The translations under genes and the position numbers were made by a program. Positions 15,242 through 20,959 of a stretch of DNA of 33,083 nt are shown in pieces; within the stretch, counting starts at the first letter, position 1; each line of letters starts with the position of its first letter. The notes under the pieces were generated by a model. The model saw nothing but the letters and a program-made list of their open reading frames with translations. It was not told where the DNA came from and did no database searches. This stretch comes from a virus. Location: the IMG/VR virus record IMGVR_UViG_3300017768_000036, positions 1-33,083 of that record; one strand, written 5' to 3'.

Positions 15242-15275
15242 AAAAAAAGAGGGGGTTGTGTCCCCCTCTATTTAG
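15242..15275 (-). terminator. psbA intrinsic terminator joined to a late-type promoter
   Basis: Minus strand: stem AGAGGGGG (15269-15262) pairs perfectly with CCCCCTCT (15255-15248), loop ACACAA, then seven T. This is a strong terminator about 30 nt after the psbA stop. CTAAATAG (15275-15268) overlaps the 5' edge of the stem and may be the late promoter of the 1028-residue gene, whose ATG follows the T run directly. Confidence 0.85.
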
Positions 15276-15299
15276 TTCCATCTCGAACGAAACTATTTA

Positions 15300-16388
15300 T
15301 TAACCAATTGAAGGTGCAGTTAGAGCAACCTGAGATGTCTCAGCAGCAGCAAGGTCAAGTGGGAAGTTGTGAGCATTACGCTCGTGCATAACTTCCATAC
15401 CAAGTCCTGCTCTGTTAAGGATATCTGCCCAAGTAGGAATCACTTTACCACCTGCGTCAACGACGGATTGGTTGAAGTTGAAACCGTTAAGGTTGAATGC
15501 CATAGTTGACACACCCATTGCAGTGAACCAGATGCAGACCACAGGGAATGCAGCAAGGAAGAAGTGAAGTGAACGTGAGTTGTTGAAAGATGCATACTGG
15601 AAGATCAAGCGACCAAAGTATCCATGAGCAGCAACAATGTTGTAAGTCTCTTCTTCTTGTCCGAACTTATAACCGTAGTTCTGTGACTCTTGCTCAGTAG
15701 TTTCTCTGATAAGAGAAGAAGTAACAAGAGAACCGTGCATAGCACTAAAGAGTGAACCACCGAATACACCTGCGACTCCAATCATATGGAAGGGGTGCAT
15801 TAGGATGTTGTGCTCTGCTTGGAACACGAACATGTAGTTAAAAGTACCAGAAATACCAAGAGGCATTGCGTCAGAGAAAGAACCTTGACCGAAAGGATAG
15901 ACCAAGAACACAGCGAACGCTGCAGATACTGGTGCAGAGTATGCAACACAGATCCAAGGACGCATACCTAAGCGGTAAGAAAGTTCCCACTGACGACCAC
16001 AGTATGCTGTGATTCCGATAAGGAAGTGGAAGACTACAAGTTGGAAAGGTCCACCATTATACAACCACTCATCAAGAGTTGCTGCTTCCCAGATGGGATA
16101 GAAGTGAAGACCAATAGCATTTGAACTAGGAACGACAGCACCAGAGATGATGTTGTTACCATAGAGAAGTGAACCTGCAACAGGTTCTCTGATACCATCG
16201 ATATCAACTGGAGGTGCTGCAATGAATGCAATGATGAAGCAAGTTGCTGCTGCGAGCAAGCAAGGGATCATCAAGACACCGAACCAACCGACATAGATGC
16301 GATTGTCAACTGAGGTGACCCAGTTACACAGTTCGTCCCATCCTGAGAGGAGACCACCGCGTTGTTTTGAACGTGAAAGAGTTGTCAT
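15300..16388 (-). CDS. psbA: Photosystem II D1 protein
   Basis: 362 residues from the ATG at 16388 ([12 protein letters not shown]); an extension of 48 codons upstream is leader, not protein. D1 is the fast-turnover reaction-centre subunit carrying P680, Tyr-Z and part of the manganese cluster; phage copies keep photosynthesis going during infection. Key segments are present: the DIDGIREP stretch, [12 protein letters not shown], the plastoquinone site SSLIRETTE through [10 protein letters not shown], and the C-terminal [14 protein letters not shown] with a cleavable extension. Position 130 of standard numbering is Gln (GRQWELSYR), the low-light D1 type. No intron interrupts the gene. Promoter and structured leader lie upstream. 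Confidence 0.98.
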   Translation of the reverse strand: MTTLSRSKQRGGLLSGWDELCNWVTSVDNRIYVGWFGVLMIPCLLAAATCFIIAFIAAPPVDIDGIREPVAGSLLYGNNIISGAVVPSSNAIGLHFYPIWEAATLDEWLYNGGPFQLVVFHFLIGITAYCGRQWELSYRLGMRPWICVAYSAPVSAAFAVFLVYPFGQGSFSDAMPLGISGTFNYMFVFQAEHNILMHPFHMIGVAGVFGGSLFSAMHGSLVTSSLIRETTEQESQNYGYKFGQEEETYNIVAAHGYFGRLIFQYASFNNSRSLHFFLAAFPVVCIWFTAMGVSTMAFNLNGFNFNQSVVDAGGKVIPTWADILNRAGLGMEVMHERNAHNFPLDLAAAETSQVALTAPSIG

Positions 16389-16434
16389 TTGAAAAAGGGT
16401 TAGTAAAAGTGCAGGGAAACACTGATAAAATATT

Positions 16435-16533
16435 CCTTCGCCACCCTCAGGCGGAGGTATGAGAGACTCGTTTAGGCACCCTATAGGTCTCGGTTTGCGG
16501 AGTGCACATAGAAAAGGTGAGGATTCCCTCACC
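16435..16533 (-). promoter_or_regulatory. Structured psbA 5' leader RNA
   Basis: The ~150-nt leader holds three stems on the minus strand: GGTGAGG-GAAT-CCTCACC (16516-16533), GAGAC ... GTCTC (about 16463-16491), and an 8-bp stem with one wobble closing a 7-nt loop (16435-16457). Structured psbA leaders named PhotoRC-I/II have been described in marine cyanobacteria and their phages; this is a candidate, but I cannot match the consensus by eye. It may control D1 mRNA stability or translation. Confidence 0.55.
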
Positions 16534-16541
16534 CAGTTGAT

Positions 16542-16576
16542 TTATTTAGTATAGCAGAGATGCTAAGTTTTGTAAA
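16542..16576 (-). promoter_or_regulatory. psbA sigma70-type promoter with overlapping late element
   Basis: TTTACA (16576-16571) and TATACT (16553-16548) are 17 nt apart on the minus strand. CTAAATAA (16549-16542) directly overlaps the -10. Transcription would begin near 16541, giving the structured leader. Confidence 0.75.
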
Positions 16577-16588
16577 GTACTTAAAGAT

Positions 16589-16602
16589 GAGTATTTATAC
16601 TC
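16589..16602 (-). promoter_or_regulatory. Late promoter element TATAAATA in an inverted repeat
   Basis: GAGTATAAATACTC, an inverted repeat containing a perfect TATAAATA, lies at the end of the 34-aa gene and about 40 nt upstream of the psbA sigma70 promoter. The same block, less one arm, overlaps the porin-like promoter (11756-11763). It probably gives a second, late psbA transcript. Confidence 0.6.
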
Positions 16603-16705
16603 AAACTCCAGTCATTACTGCTTGGGGTAGAAACCCTGTAATCGTAGACAGCACCAGTGATGCGAAGAAAACGTATGGTACTACCTTTAGGGGGACTGGT
16701 TTCAT
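16601..16705 (-). CDS. Very small membrane protein (34 aa)
   Basis: 34 residues, MKPVPLKVVPYVFFASLVL then a hydrophobic run to GFLPQAVMTGV: essentially one membrane helix. The start overlaps the stop of the 37-aa gene (TAATG). It lies between the hli genes and psbA, so it may go to the thylakoid membrane, in the manner of small photosystem subunits; I cannot match it to a named one. Confidence 0.55.
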   Translation of the reverse strand: MKPVPLKVVPYVFFASLVLSTITGFLPQAVMTGV

Positions 16706-16818
16706 TATACCCACCCCATGTTCCCTGCAGTAATCCCCACTGCTACAAAGAATGCGAACTCTAGAATACCATGCATTGATGGGGGGATAGAGTTTAAAGA
16801 TGATTTGAAATTGGTCAT
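16705..16818 (-). CDS. Very small membrane protein (37 aa)
   Basis: 37 residues beginning MTNFKSSLNSIPPSMHGILE, with a C-terminal hydrophobic segment (FAFFVAVGITAGNMGWV). A strong GAGGAG site precedes the ATG. It is coupled by TAATG to the 34-aa gene, and both are in the photosynthesis cassette. No named family recognised. Confidence 0.6.
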   Translation of the reverse strand: MTNFKSSLNSIPPSMHGILEFAFFVAVGITAGNMGWV

Positions 16819-16843
16819 TTTACCTTGTGCTCCTCAGGTGTAA

Positions 16844-17020
16844 TTAAGAATTTTGTGCGTAGGCAGGCATCATTACCCCACCTTCTGGATCGTCGTCATC
16901 GTCATCACCATCCAGTGCCCTTAGAAAGAGTTCTAACCCTATCAAGACACCGAATGGATATAGACACCACAGTATTGCTTGCCCATAACTAATTGAACCG
17001 ACAGTACTTAAACTGTCCAT
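16844..17020 (-). CDS. Small one-TM protein with poly-Asp linker (58 aa)
   Basis: 58 residues. One membrane helix (about 14-36, QAILWCLYPFGVLIGLELFL), then a run of six or more Asp (DGDDDDDD) and an end MMPAYAQNS. I recall similar proteins beside hli or psb genes in other cyanophages. The start overlaps the stop of the 57-residue hli gene (TAATG). A role at the thylakoid membrane fits the context but is not shown. Confidence 0.72.
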   Translation of the reverse strand: MDSLSTVGSISYGQAILWCLYPFGVLIGLELFLRALDGDDDDDDPEGGVMMPAYAQNS

Positions 17021-17193
17021 TAAAACATGCCGAAGAACATGTGTCCTGTTAATGCATCAGAGATACCTGCTGCGAATAGACCAACCATTGCTGCTCTACC
17101 GTTCCAAGTTTCTGCCCAGATCTTCTGGGGTTCTACTCTGCTGTTCTTCTCGAACAGATTGTTTACTGATTTTTCTTTATCGAATTGCTTCAT
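17020..17193 (-). CDS. hli: High-light-inducible protein (57 aa)
   Basis: 57 residues from the ATG at 17193; a longer reading would overrun the 35-aa hli gene. It has the single chlorophyll-binding helix signature WAETWNGRAAMVGLFAAG followed by DALTGH. Hli proteins bind chlorophyll and carotenoid, protect photosystem II and help D1 replacement. It is the third of three tandem hli genes and starts at the TGATG stop overlap of the second. Confidence 0.9.
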   Translation of the reverse strand: MKQFDKEKSVNNLFEKNSRVEPQKIWAETWNGRAAMVGLFAAGISDALTGHMFFGMF

Positions 17194-17300
17194 CAAAAGA
17201 TACCAGGGATTACTTGTCCTGTAGTTGCGTAAGCACCAACTGCTGCTACGAAACCTAGCATGGCGCACCAACCGTTAAATCTTTCTGCTTCTGGAGTCAT
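17193..17300 (-). CDS. hli: Minimal high-light-inducible protein (35 aa)
   Basis: 35 residues: MTPEAERFNGWCAMLGFVA, then GAYATTGQVIPGIF. It keeps the AE-x-FNG-x-x-AMLGF core of the Hli helix but has almost no N-terminal arm, and a Trp-Cys replaces the usual Arg-x in NGR. It has an AGGAAA site. It is coupled by TGATG to the 57-residue hli gene. It sits at the lower size limit for the family. Confidence 0.85.
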   Translation of the reverse strand: MTPEAERFNGWCAMLGFVAAVGAYATTGQVIPGIF

Positions 17301-17334
17301 TGTTTTTTTCCTGTGTGAGTTTGTTTACATTTGG

Positions 17335-17352
17335 TGTGACAGTTATGTCACA
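17335..17352 (-). other. Intercistronic hairpin between hli genes
   Basis: TGTGACA-TAAC-TGTCACA, a perfect 7-bp stem with a 4-nt loop, lies between the 66-residue and 35-residue hli genes. No T run follows on the minus strand, so it is more likely an mRNA processing or 3'-stabilising element (or a palindromic operator) than a terminator. Confidence 0.55.
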
Positions 17353-17357
17353 GTGTC

Positions 17358-17558
17358 TTAGAACCCTGCGAGTCCAAAGAAAAAGAAGTTTCCTGTGGTA
17401 ACATACGAAATAACTCCTGCTACTAATCCAAGCATTGCTAGACGTCCATTGAGTTTTTCAGCATTTCTACCGTACCCTTCATAGGATTCGTCATAGGTCA
17501 TACGAGGTTCGATGCCAAAGACGTTTTGTCTGCCACCTGATTCAGTTGTTGTAGTCAT
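17358..17558 (-). CDS. hli: High-light-inducible protein (66 aa)
   Basis: 66 residues. A polar N-terminal arm (TTTTESGGRQNVFGIEP, MTYDESYEGYG) is followed by the Hli helix (AEKLNGRLAMLGLVAGVI) and TTGNFFFFGLAGF. E and N/R of AEKLNGR are the chlorophyll ligands of the family. It is the first gene after a consensus promoter and the first of three tandem hli genes before psbA. Confidence 0.93.
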   Translation of the reverse strand: MTTTTESGGRQNVFGIEPRMTYDESYEGYGRNAEKLNGRLAMLGLVAGVISYVTTGNFFFFGLAGF

Positions 17559-17586
17559 TTGTTGCTTTGTTAAGAAACGTTACATT

Positions 17587-17615
17587 ATTATATAGCAAAG
17601 ATTAAGTTTTGTCAA
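17587..17615 (-). promoter_or_regulatory. Consensus sigma70 promoter for the hli cassette
   Basis: A perfect TTGACA (17615-17610), 17 nt, and a perfect TATAAT (17592-17587) on the minus strand. The -35 lies inside the last codons of the 2OG oxygenase gene. The start would be near 17580, about 22 nt before the first hli ATG. This is the strongest host-type promoter in the window, so the photoprotection genes are likely early and highly expressed. Confidence 0.9.
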
Positions 17616-18141
17616 CATCTATTATTAGGTTACCTGATATGGAAATCCTGACGTCTTCGGTCTGCTTAGGGTACACTGTATGGATGAGGTTAGCAGGGAA
17701 AATCAAGGCGTGGCCTACAGAGTCCTCGTTTATGTACACTGGATTTCCTGTTTCATTCCAAATAAAATAGAAAGGAGCGTCATCATTAGTAGTTCTTATA
17801 TAACAGGTAAAGGAATATAATGAGTACTGGTGCATATGGGGTTGGTGCTGATCACCCTTGTGCATCTCGTTTGCCCACATCTTTACTATACGCATCTTAT
17901 CCTTAGTGTTTCCAAAGATACCACCGACGTCCTTGTGTAAATCGAACATCTCATCGACAGTATCAATCATCCACTTCTCAAAGAGAGGTGGTATTGCCAT
18001 AGCATATTCTCTCTTGATAGATACGTTATCTTCATCACCAAGAGGAACCTTTTCTTCTAGTGCTTTCATAGCATATGCTTCCAACTCCTCGAAGGGTTGA
18101 ACGTATGCCACCATGAGTTTGTTAGGTACTAACCATTCCAT
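17602..18141 (-). CDS. 2OG-Fe(II) oxygenase-like protein
   Basis: 179 residues from the ATG at 18141; earlier starts fall in the terminator hairpin. The C-terminal half has the layout of the putative 2OG-Fe(II) oxygenase family: HQPHMHQYSLYSFTCYI (iron-binding His pair), then ALIFPANLIHTVYP (distal His) and VRISISGNLI with the Arg that would bind 2-oxoglutarate. Such enzymes hydroxylate proteins, nucleic acids or small molecules; several occur in cyanophages, and the substrate here is unknown. No Shine-Dalgarno is visible because the gene starts after a terminator T run. Confidence 0.75.
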   Translation of the reverse strand: MEWLVPNKLMVAYVQPFEELEAYAMKALEEKVPLGDEDNVSIKREYAMAIPPLFEKWMIDTVDEMFDLHKDVGGIFGNTKDKMRIVKMWANEMHKGDQHQPHMHQYSLYSFTCYIRTTNDDAPFYFIWNETGNPVYINEDSVGHALIFPANLIHTVYPKQTEDVRISISGNLIIDVDKT

Positions 18142-18147
18142 AATATT

Positions 18148-18174
18148 AAAAAAAAGAAGGGGTGTCGCCACCCC
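18148..18174 (-). terminator. Intrinsic terminator before the 2OG oxygenase gene
   Basis: Minus strand: GGGGTG-GCGA-CACCCC stem, then TTC and eight T. It ends the transcript of the tRNA and small-gene operon. The preceding ~90 nt (18175-18262) contain further inverted repeats (a bulged stem around 18194-18216), so the 3' UTR is structured. The oxygenase ATG follows six nt after the T run. Confidence 0.82.
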
Positions 18175-18262
18175 CCTGTAGTCTGGACGTCAGGTAATCA
18201 AAGATATGTGATTCCTGTCGCGCTTATATGCCATCGAGTTTATGAGATCTATTGGCGGAAGA

Positions 18263-18592
18263 TCAGGAGAAGGTGACGACATCCTTCATATCAGACGTGA
18301 AAGAGATTGACTCTGCTGCCACGTTTGATCCAGACGAGATATTTATATTGTAATCTGGATCGTAAGATTCAGATACAGTAGGGAAAGTACTTGGGGTTGT
18401 GTAGAATTCACCCCCAAGTGGACGGTATGCTTGGGAAGACTTTGCAGACTCAGGTTGGAGTTGTGAAGCAATAGACTTCATACCCTGATAGTGCCTCCAA
18501 AGTTCTCCCTGTAGATTGCTATCTACTTCATCATCGAGTGCTTGCTTGACAGCATCTCTCAACGCTTGTGTTGCCAAATTGTACATGTTCAT
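18263..18592 (-). CDS. Hypothetical protein (109 aa)
   Basis: 109 residues: a helical N-terminal part (LATQALRDAVKQALDDEVD, LWRHYQGMKSIA) and a Ser/Thr/Pro-rich C-terminal half. No family recognised. The start is the first of two close ATGs (MNM); neither has a clear ribosome site. It is the last gene before the terminator at 18148. Confidence 0.6.
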   Translation of the reverse strand: MNMYNLATQALRDAVKQALDDEVDSNLQGELWRHYQGMKSIASQLQPESAKSSQAYRPLGGEFYTTPSTFPTVSESYDPDYNINISSGSNVAAESISFTSDMKDVVTFS

Positions 18593-18603
18593 AGTTTAAT
18601 GAA

Positions 18604-18681
18604 TTAAATGTGCGGATCGTAATAACGTATAAGAAATGCAGTTGCTGCGATGAGCACTACAACAATAATAAAAGTAATCAT
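18604..18681 (-). CDS. Very small one-TM peptide (25 aa)
   Basis: 25 residues, MITFIIVVVLIAATAFLI then RYYDPHI: a single membrane helix with a short polar end. Its ATG overlaps the stop of the 78-residue gene (ATGA). The coupling and the clean TM character support it, although a frame this short can occur by chance. Confidence 0.45.
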   Translation of the reverse strand: MITFIIVVVLIAATAFLIRYYDPHI

Positions 18682-18914
18682 GTGTACTTGCGGTATGCTT
18701 GCACCTCAGGATCAGGATCTAACCATTTTGTGTATTCAAAATCTTCAATCACATAATCCAGTTGCACAGAGTTGTCTAGGAGATACATGTCCCTGTACCT
18801 TTGGGTCCACTCATGAAACTTTTGAATACGATAGTCGGGAAACCCGTTGTCGAGTGTCCCAACTTCAACATAGCGATAAGGATATCGCTCCAAAATGATG
18901 TTAGTCTTGGTCAT
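18678..18914 (-). CDS. Hypothetical protein (78 aa)
   Basis: 78 residues from the ATG at 18914 (MTKTNIILERYPYRYVEVG), which is 14 nt inside the end of the 71-residue gene; the longer reading overlaps far more. Aromatic and acidic (HEWTQRYRDMYLLD, DYVIEDFEYTKWLD). No family recognised. Confidence 0.6.
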   Translation of the reverse strand: MTKTNIILERYPYRYVEVGTLDNGFPDYRIQKFHEWTQRYRDMYLLDNSVQLDYVIEDFEYTKWLDPDPEVQAYRKYT

Positions 18915-19116
18915 AATAATAAAGGTCGGATTCAAGTTTAGCAAGTAGGATGTCATAATCCTCGTCTACATTACCATAGAAGTCAACTCCTCTGTCCTCA
19001 TAGTGTTTCATTAATTGATTATGAATGATAGGATAATCAGAGTCGAGCATGATCTGCCTGTCAACCGCTGCCTCAAGGGTAGGGAGACACGACGAGAACC
19101 GTTGTGCTGTAGTCAT
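18901..19116 (-). CDS. Hypothetical acidic protein (71 aa)
   Basis: 71 residues, helical, with an acidic and tyrosine-rich C-terminus (DEDYDILLAKLESDLYYYDQD). It starts about 45 nt after the tRNA-Arg, with AAAGG as a weak ribosome site. A small hairpin (TGCCC ... GGGCA) lies between the tRNA and this gene and could mark an RNA processing site. No family recognised. Confidence 0.58.
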   Translation of the reverse strand: MTTAQRFSSCLPTLEAAVDRQIMLDSDYPIIHNQLMKHYEDRGVDFYGNVDEDYDILLAKLESDLYYYDQD

Positions 19117-19162
19117 ATGAAGTACCTTTCTAATGGACCGTTAATGCCCCTGTGAAGGGCAA

Positions 19163-19235
19163 CGGGTCAGGCAGGATTTGAACCTGCGACCGACTGCTTA
19201 GAAGGCAGTTGCACTATCCGCTGTGCTACTGACCC
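19163..19235 (-). tRNA. tRNA-Arg (anticodon UCU)
   Basis: 73 nt on the minus strand. The acceptor stem GGGTCAG pairs with CTGACCC, with discriminator G. The anticodon loop CTTCTAA gives anticodon TCT (reads AGA/AGG), and the T arm has the standard GGTTCAAATCC. CCA is not encoded. AGA is frequent in this AT-leaning phage and rarer in a higher-GC Synechococcus host, so the tRNA would help translate phage genes. Its 5' end overlaps the stop codon of the upstream 52-aa gene. Confidence 0.95.
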
Positions 19236-19384
19236 AAAAGAATTTTGGAGGCAGTTTTGATATTCAGATTCAACTTTTCAGCGTCCTCTTCGTAACCTAA
19301 GTCAACGAGAGTATGCAACTTATCGATCTGGACGTCGAGGTAATCCTCTTCAACGTCAGCGTCTAGGAAATCAATCCAACTCAT
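19226..19384 (-). CDS. Small acidic protein (52 aa)
   Basis: 52 residues beginning MSWIDFLDADVEEDYLDVQI, helical and acidic, ending KTASKILLGQ. Its last codons and TAG stop are the first 10 nt of the tRNA-Arg gene, so tRNA 5' processing would cut this mRNA. It is the first gene after the promoter at 19411-19439, with GAGTTG weakly near the start. No family recognised. Confidence 0.6.
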   Translation of the reverse strand: MSWIDFLDADVEEDYLDVQIDKLHTLVDLGYEEDAEKLNLNIKTASKILLGQ

Positions 19385-19410
19385 GTAAGTTGTCTCTGAA
19401 CTACCTCAGT

Positions 19411-19439
19411 AGTATAACCGATTCGCTAGTGTCTGTCAA
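19411..19439 (-). promoter_or_regulatory. Sigma70-type promoter for the tRNA operon
   Basis: TTGACA (19439-19434), 17 nt, TATACT (19416-19411) on the minus strand. The TTGACA contains the TGA stop of the GIY-YIG gene. Transcription near 19404 would give the 52-aa gene, the tRNA and the small genes down to the terminator at 18148. Confidence 0.78.
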
Positions 19440-19921
19440 GTATTAAAATAGTCTTTACGCATGTACCGTCCGAGGATGTTTGAGTTGTAGTATGCAGGGG
19501 TTCCATCGTCCATTGCCTCCGTGAGTACATTGTTGAGAAATAACTGTTTGGTCTCAGTAAAGTTTACCAGACCTTTCGTATTATGTATGCTGATTATGAA
19601 GCGATTAAACGCTTCATCACCATACTTCTTTTTATCTTCAAGTAGTTCTTTTGAACTTCCATAATATTTTTTCCAATCTGATTCTGATTTTACTTTTCTT
19701 TTTTTACCCTTGGGTGTTCGGAATTGGTAGAAGTATTTTCTACCGATATAGCGTTTACCATTAACTGTATTGTGTATAGAGTAAACAAACCCGAAAGACT
19801 CGCCAATGTCACTAGAAGTAAAGATAGTCCCATTGTAAACCCAAGGATTTTTGTAATCATCAGTCGCAGATTCCGTCGTCGTCGTTAACGTCAAGATATG
19901 TAGTGTGCTTATCTGTATCAC
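19436..19921 (-). CDS. GIY-YIG nuclease-like protein (5' end uncertain, apparent frameshift)
   Basis: About 140 conserved residues of a phage GIY-YIG family protein: GFVYSIHNT (GIY equivalent), KRYIGRKYF (YIG and catalytic Arg), SDWKKYYGSSKELLED, FNRFIISIHNT, the likely catalytic Glu in NFTETKQL, and NSNILGRYMR. It may be a Seg-type homing or host-degrading endonuclease. In this frame the only upstream start is a GTG at 19921, deep in the 54-aa gene. A TGATG-coupled ATG at 19860 is in the other frame; one -1 slip at the A5 run (19848-19852) would give MITKNPWVYNG, which fits homologues I recall. Confidence 0.7.
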   Translation of the reverse strand: MIQISTLHILTLTTTTESATDDYKNPWVYNGTIFTSSDIGESFGFVYSIHNTVNGKRYIGRKYFYQFRTPKGKKRKVKSESDWKKYYGSSKELLEDKKKYGDEAFNRFIISIHNTKGLVNFTETKQLFLNNVLTEAMDDGTPAYYNSNILGRYMRKDYFNT

Positions 19922-20024
19922 TACTTATACGGTAAGCAGCAGCGTCAGAATAAACTTCAGACTTCAACTCTGCTAGTGCTATCTCAATGTCGTGAATGAG
20001 TGTTTTTAAGTTTTTCTTTTTCAT
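19860..20024 (-). CDS. Small hypothetical protein (54 aa)
   Basis: 54 residues starting MKKKNLKTLIHDIEIALAEL, with an acidic end (LDVNDDDGICD). It is flanked by two coupling overlaps: TAATG with the 49-aa gene upstream and TGATG with the candidate GIY-YIG start downstream. No family recognised. Confidence 0.65.
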   Translation of the reverse strand: MKKKNLKTLIHDIEIALAELKSEVYSDAAAYRISSDTDKHTTYLDVNDDDGICD

Positions 20025-20173
20025 TAATCACCATACTCCTGTGCTAGTTCTAACATTTTGTTGAGCATGTGATGTGCTCCCTCAGACCATTCTTCTGTCT
20101 GTTCTTCATAGTAACCATTGTAAAGATTCTTTTTGTGATTGTAGATTCTTGCGAGTAGATCTCTTTTAGTCAT
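20024..20173 (-). CDS. Small hypothetical protein (49 aa)
   Basis: 49 residues from the ATG at 20173, chosen because a strong GGAGGAAC site lies just upstream; the longer frame overruns the talC stop. Sequence MTKRDLLARIYNHKKNLYNG then an acidic helical end (GAHHMLNKMLELAQEYGD). No family recognised. It shares the talC transcript. Confidence 0.65.
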   Translation of the reverse strand: MTKRDLLARIYNHKKNLYNGYYEEQTEEWSEGAHHMLNKMLELAQEYGD

Positions 20174-20232
20174 AATTGTTCCTCCACTTGATTGCGGTAA
20201 GCGTCTAAAGTCTGCGTCAGTCTGTTGGCAAT

Positions 20233-20901
20233 TCACTTTTGTTTTCCTAATTCGTCTTGTAGGTTCTTCCAGTCTCTATCAAAAGTCTCCAGACCTTTAT
20301 CTGTTAAGACGTGAGAGTACATCCCTGCAAATACTTTACCTGGGATAGTACAGATATCAGCACCCACTTTAAATGCTTGGGCAACCTGATACACCTCTCT
20401 GATAGATGCTGCTAAAACTTCAGTCTTTGAATTATGAGTCGCGAATACATCTGCGATCTCTTCGATGACTCCAATGCCATCAAACGACTGGTCAAATACT
20501 CTGCCTACAAAAGGAGACACATATGTTGCTCCTGCTTTACTTGCTAAGATTGCTTGGCAAGTGTCGAATACTAATGTAACATTCACCGCTACATCATCAT
20601 CGGTTAAATCTTTACATGCTTTTAAACCCTGAGGTGTGCATGGAACCTTGATAGTAATATTTGGTCCAATGTTAATCAAGGGTTCTGCTTGATCTAACAT
20701 TTCTTGTGCTGTGTCACCGACTACCTCTGCAGAGATCGAAGCATGGAATGGAAAGATATCTGAGATCTTTTTGTATACTTCCATGGGTTCTTCACCTGCC
20801 TTCAGCATGAGTGATGGGTTCGTTGTGACACCATCAATCAATCCTGTTGCATAATAGGTTTTGATTAACTCAGCATCAGAACAGTCCAGAAAAAGTTTCA
20901 T
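20233..20901 (-). CDS. talC: Transaldolase (TalC type)
   Basis: 222 residues, the short fructose-6-phosphate aldolase/TalC size. The signature GLIDGVTTNPSL (about 20-31) and the Schiff-base lysine K85 in NITIKVPCTP are present. The enzyme moves dihydroxyacetone units in the pentose phosphate pathway. Cyanophage talC is thought to push host carbon from the Calvin cycle to NADPH and ribose for nucleotides. It has its own promoter, part of which lies in the preceding terminator. Confidence 0.96.
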   Translation of the reverse strand: MKLFLDCSDAELIKTYYATGLIDGVTTNPSLMLKAGEEPMEVYKKISDIFPFHASISAEVVGDTAQEMLDQAEPLINIGPNITIKVPCTPQGLKACKDLTDDDVAVNVTLVFDTCQAILASKAGATYVSPFVGRVFDQSFDGIGVIEEIADVFATHNSKTEVLAASIREVYQVAQAFKVGADICTIPGKVFAGMYSHVLTDKGLETFDRDWKNLQDELGKQK

Positions 20902-20930
20902 GACTCTCCTTACTTATGTTTCACTTATTT

Positions 20931-20959
20931 ATTGTACAACAAAAGACCCTAGGTGTCAA
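20931..20959 (-). promoter_or_regulatory. talC promoter overlapping a terminator
   Basis: TTGACA (20959-20954), 17 nt, TACAAT (20936-20931) on the minus strand, about 24 nt before the talC ATG region leader. The -35 box is in the loop and top of the terminator stem at 20941-20971. Confidence 0.8.

Noticed and set aside
15300-16388. Search for a group I intron or homing endonuclease in psbA, as seen in some cyanophages
   Set aside because: The reading frame is uninterrupted over the full D1 length, and nothing endonuclease-like adjoins it.
16389-16532. A 48-codon N-terminal extension of psbA
   Set aside because: D1 starts at MTTLSRSK in this family. The extension is the structured, hairpin-rich leader, and its ATG is within or beside the first hairpin.
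18142-18171. An earlier GTG start for the 2OG oxygenase
   Set aside because: It lies in the terminator stem and would translate the T run as poly-Phe. The ATG at 18141 is more credible.
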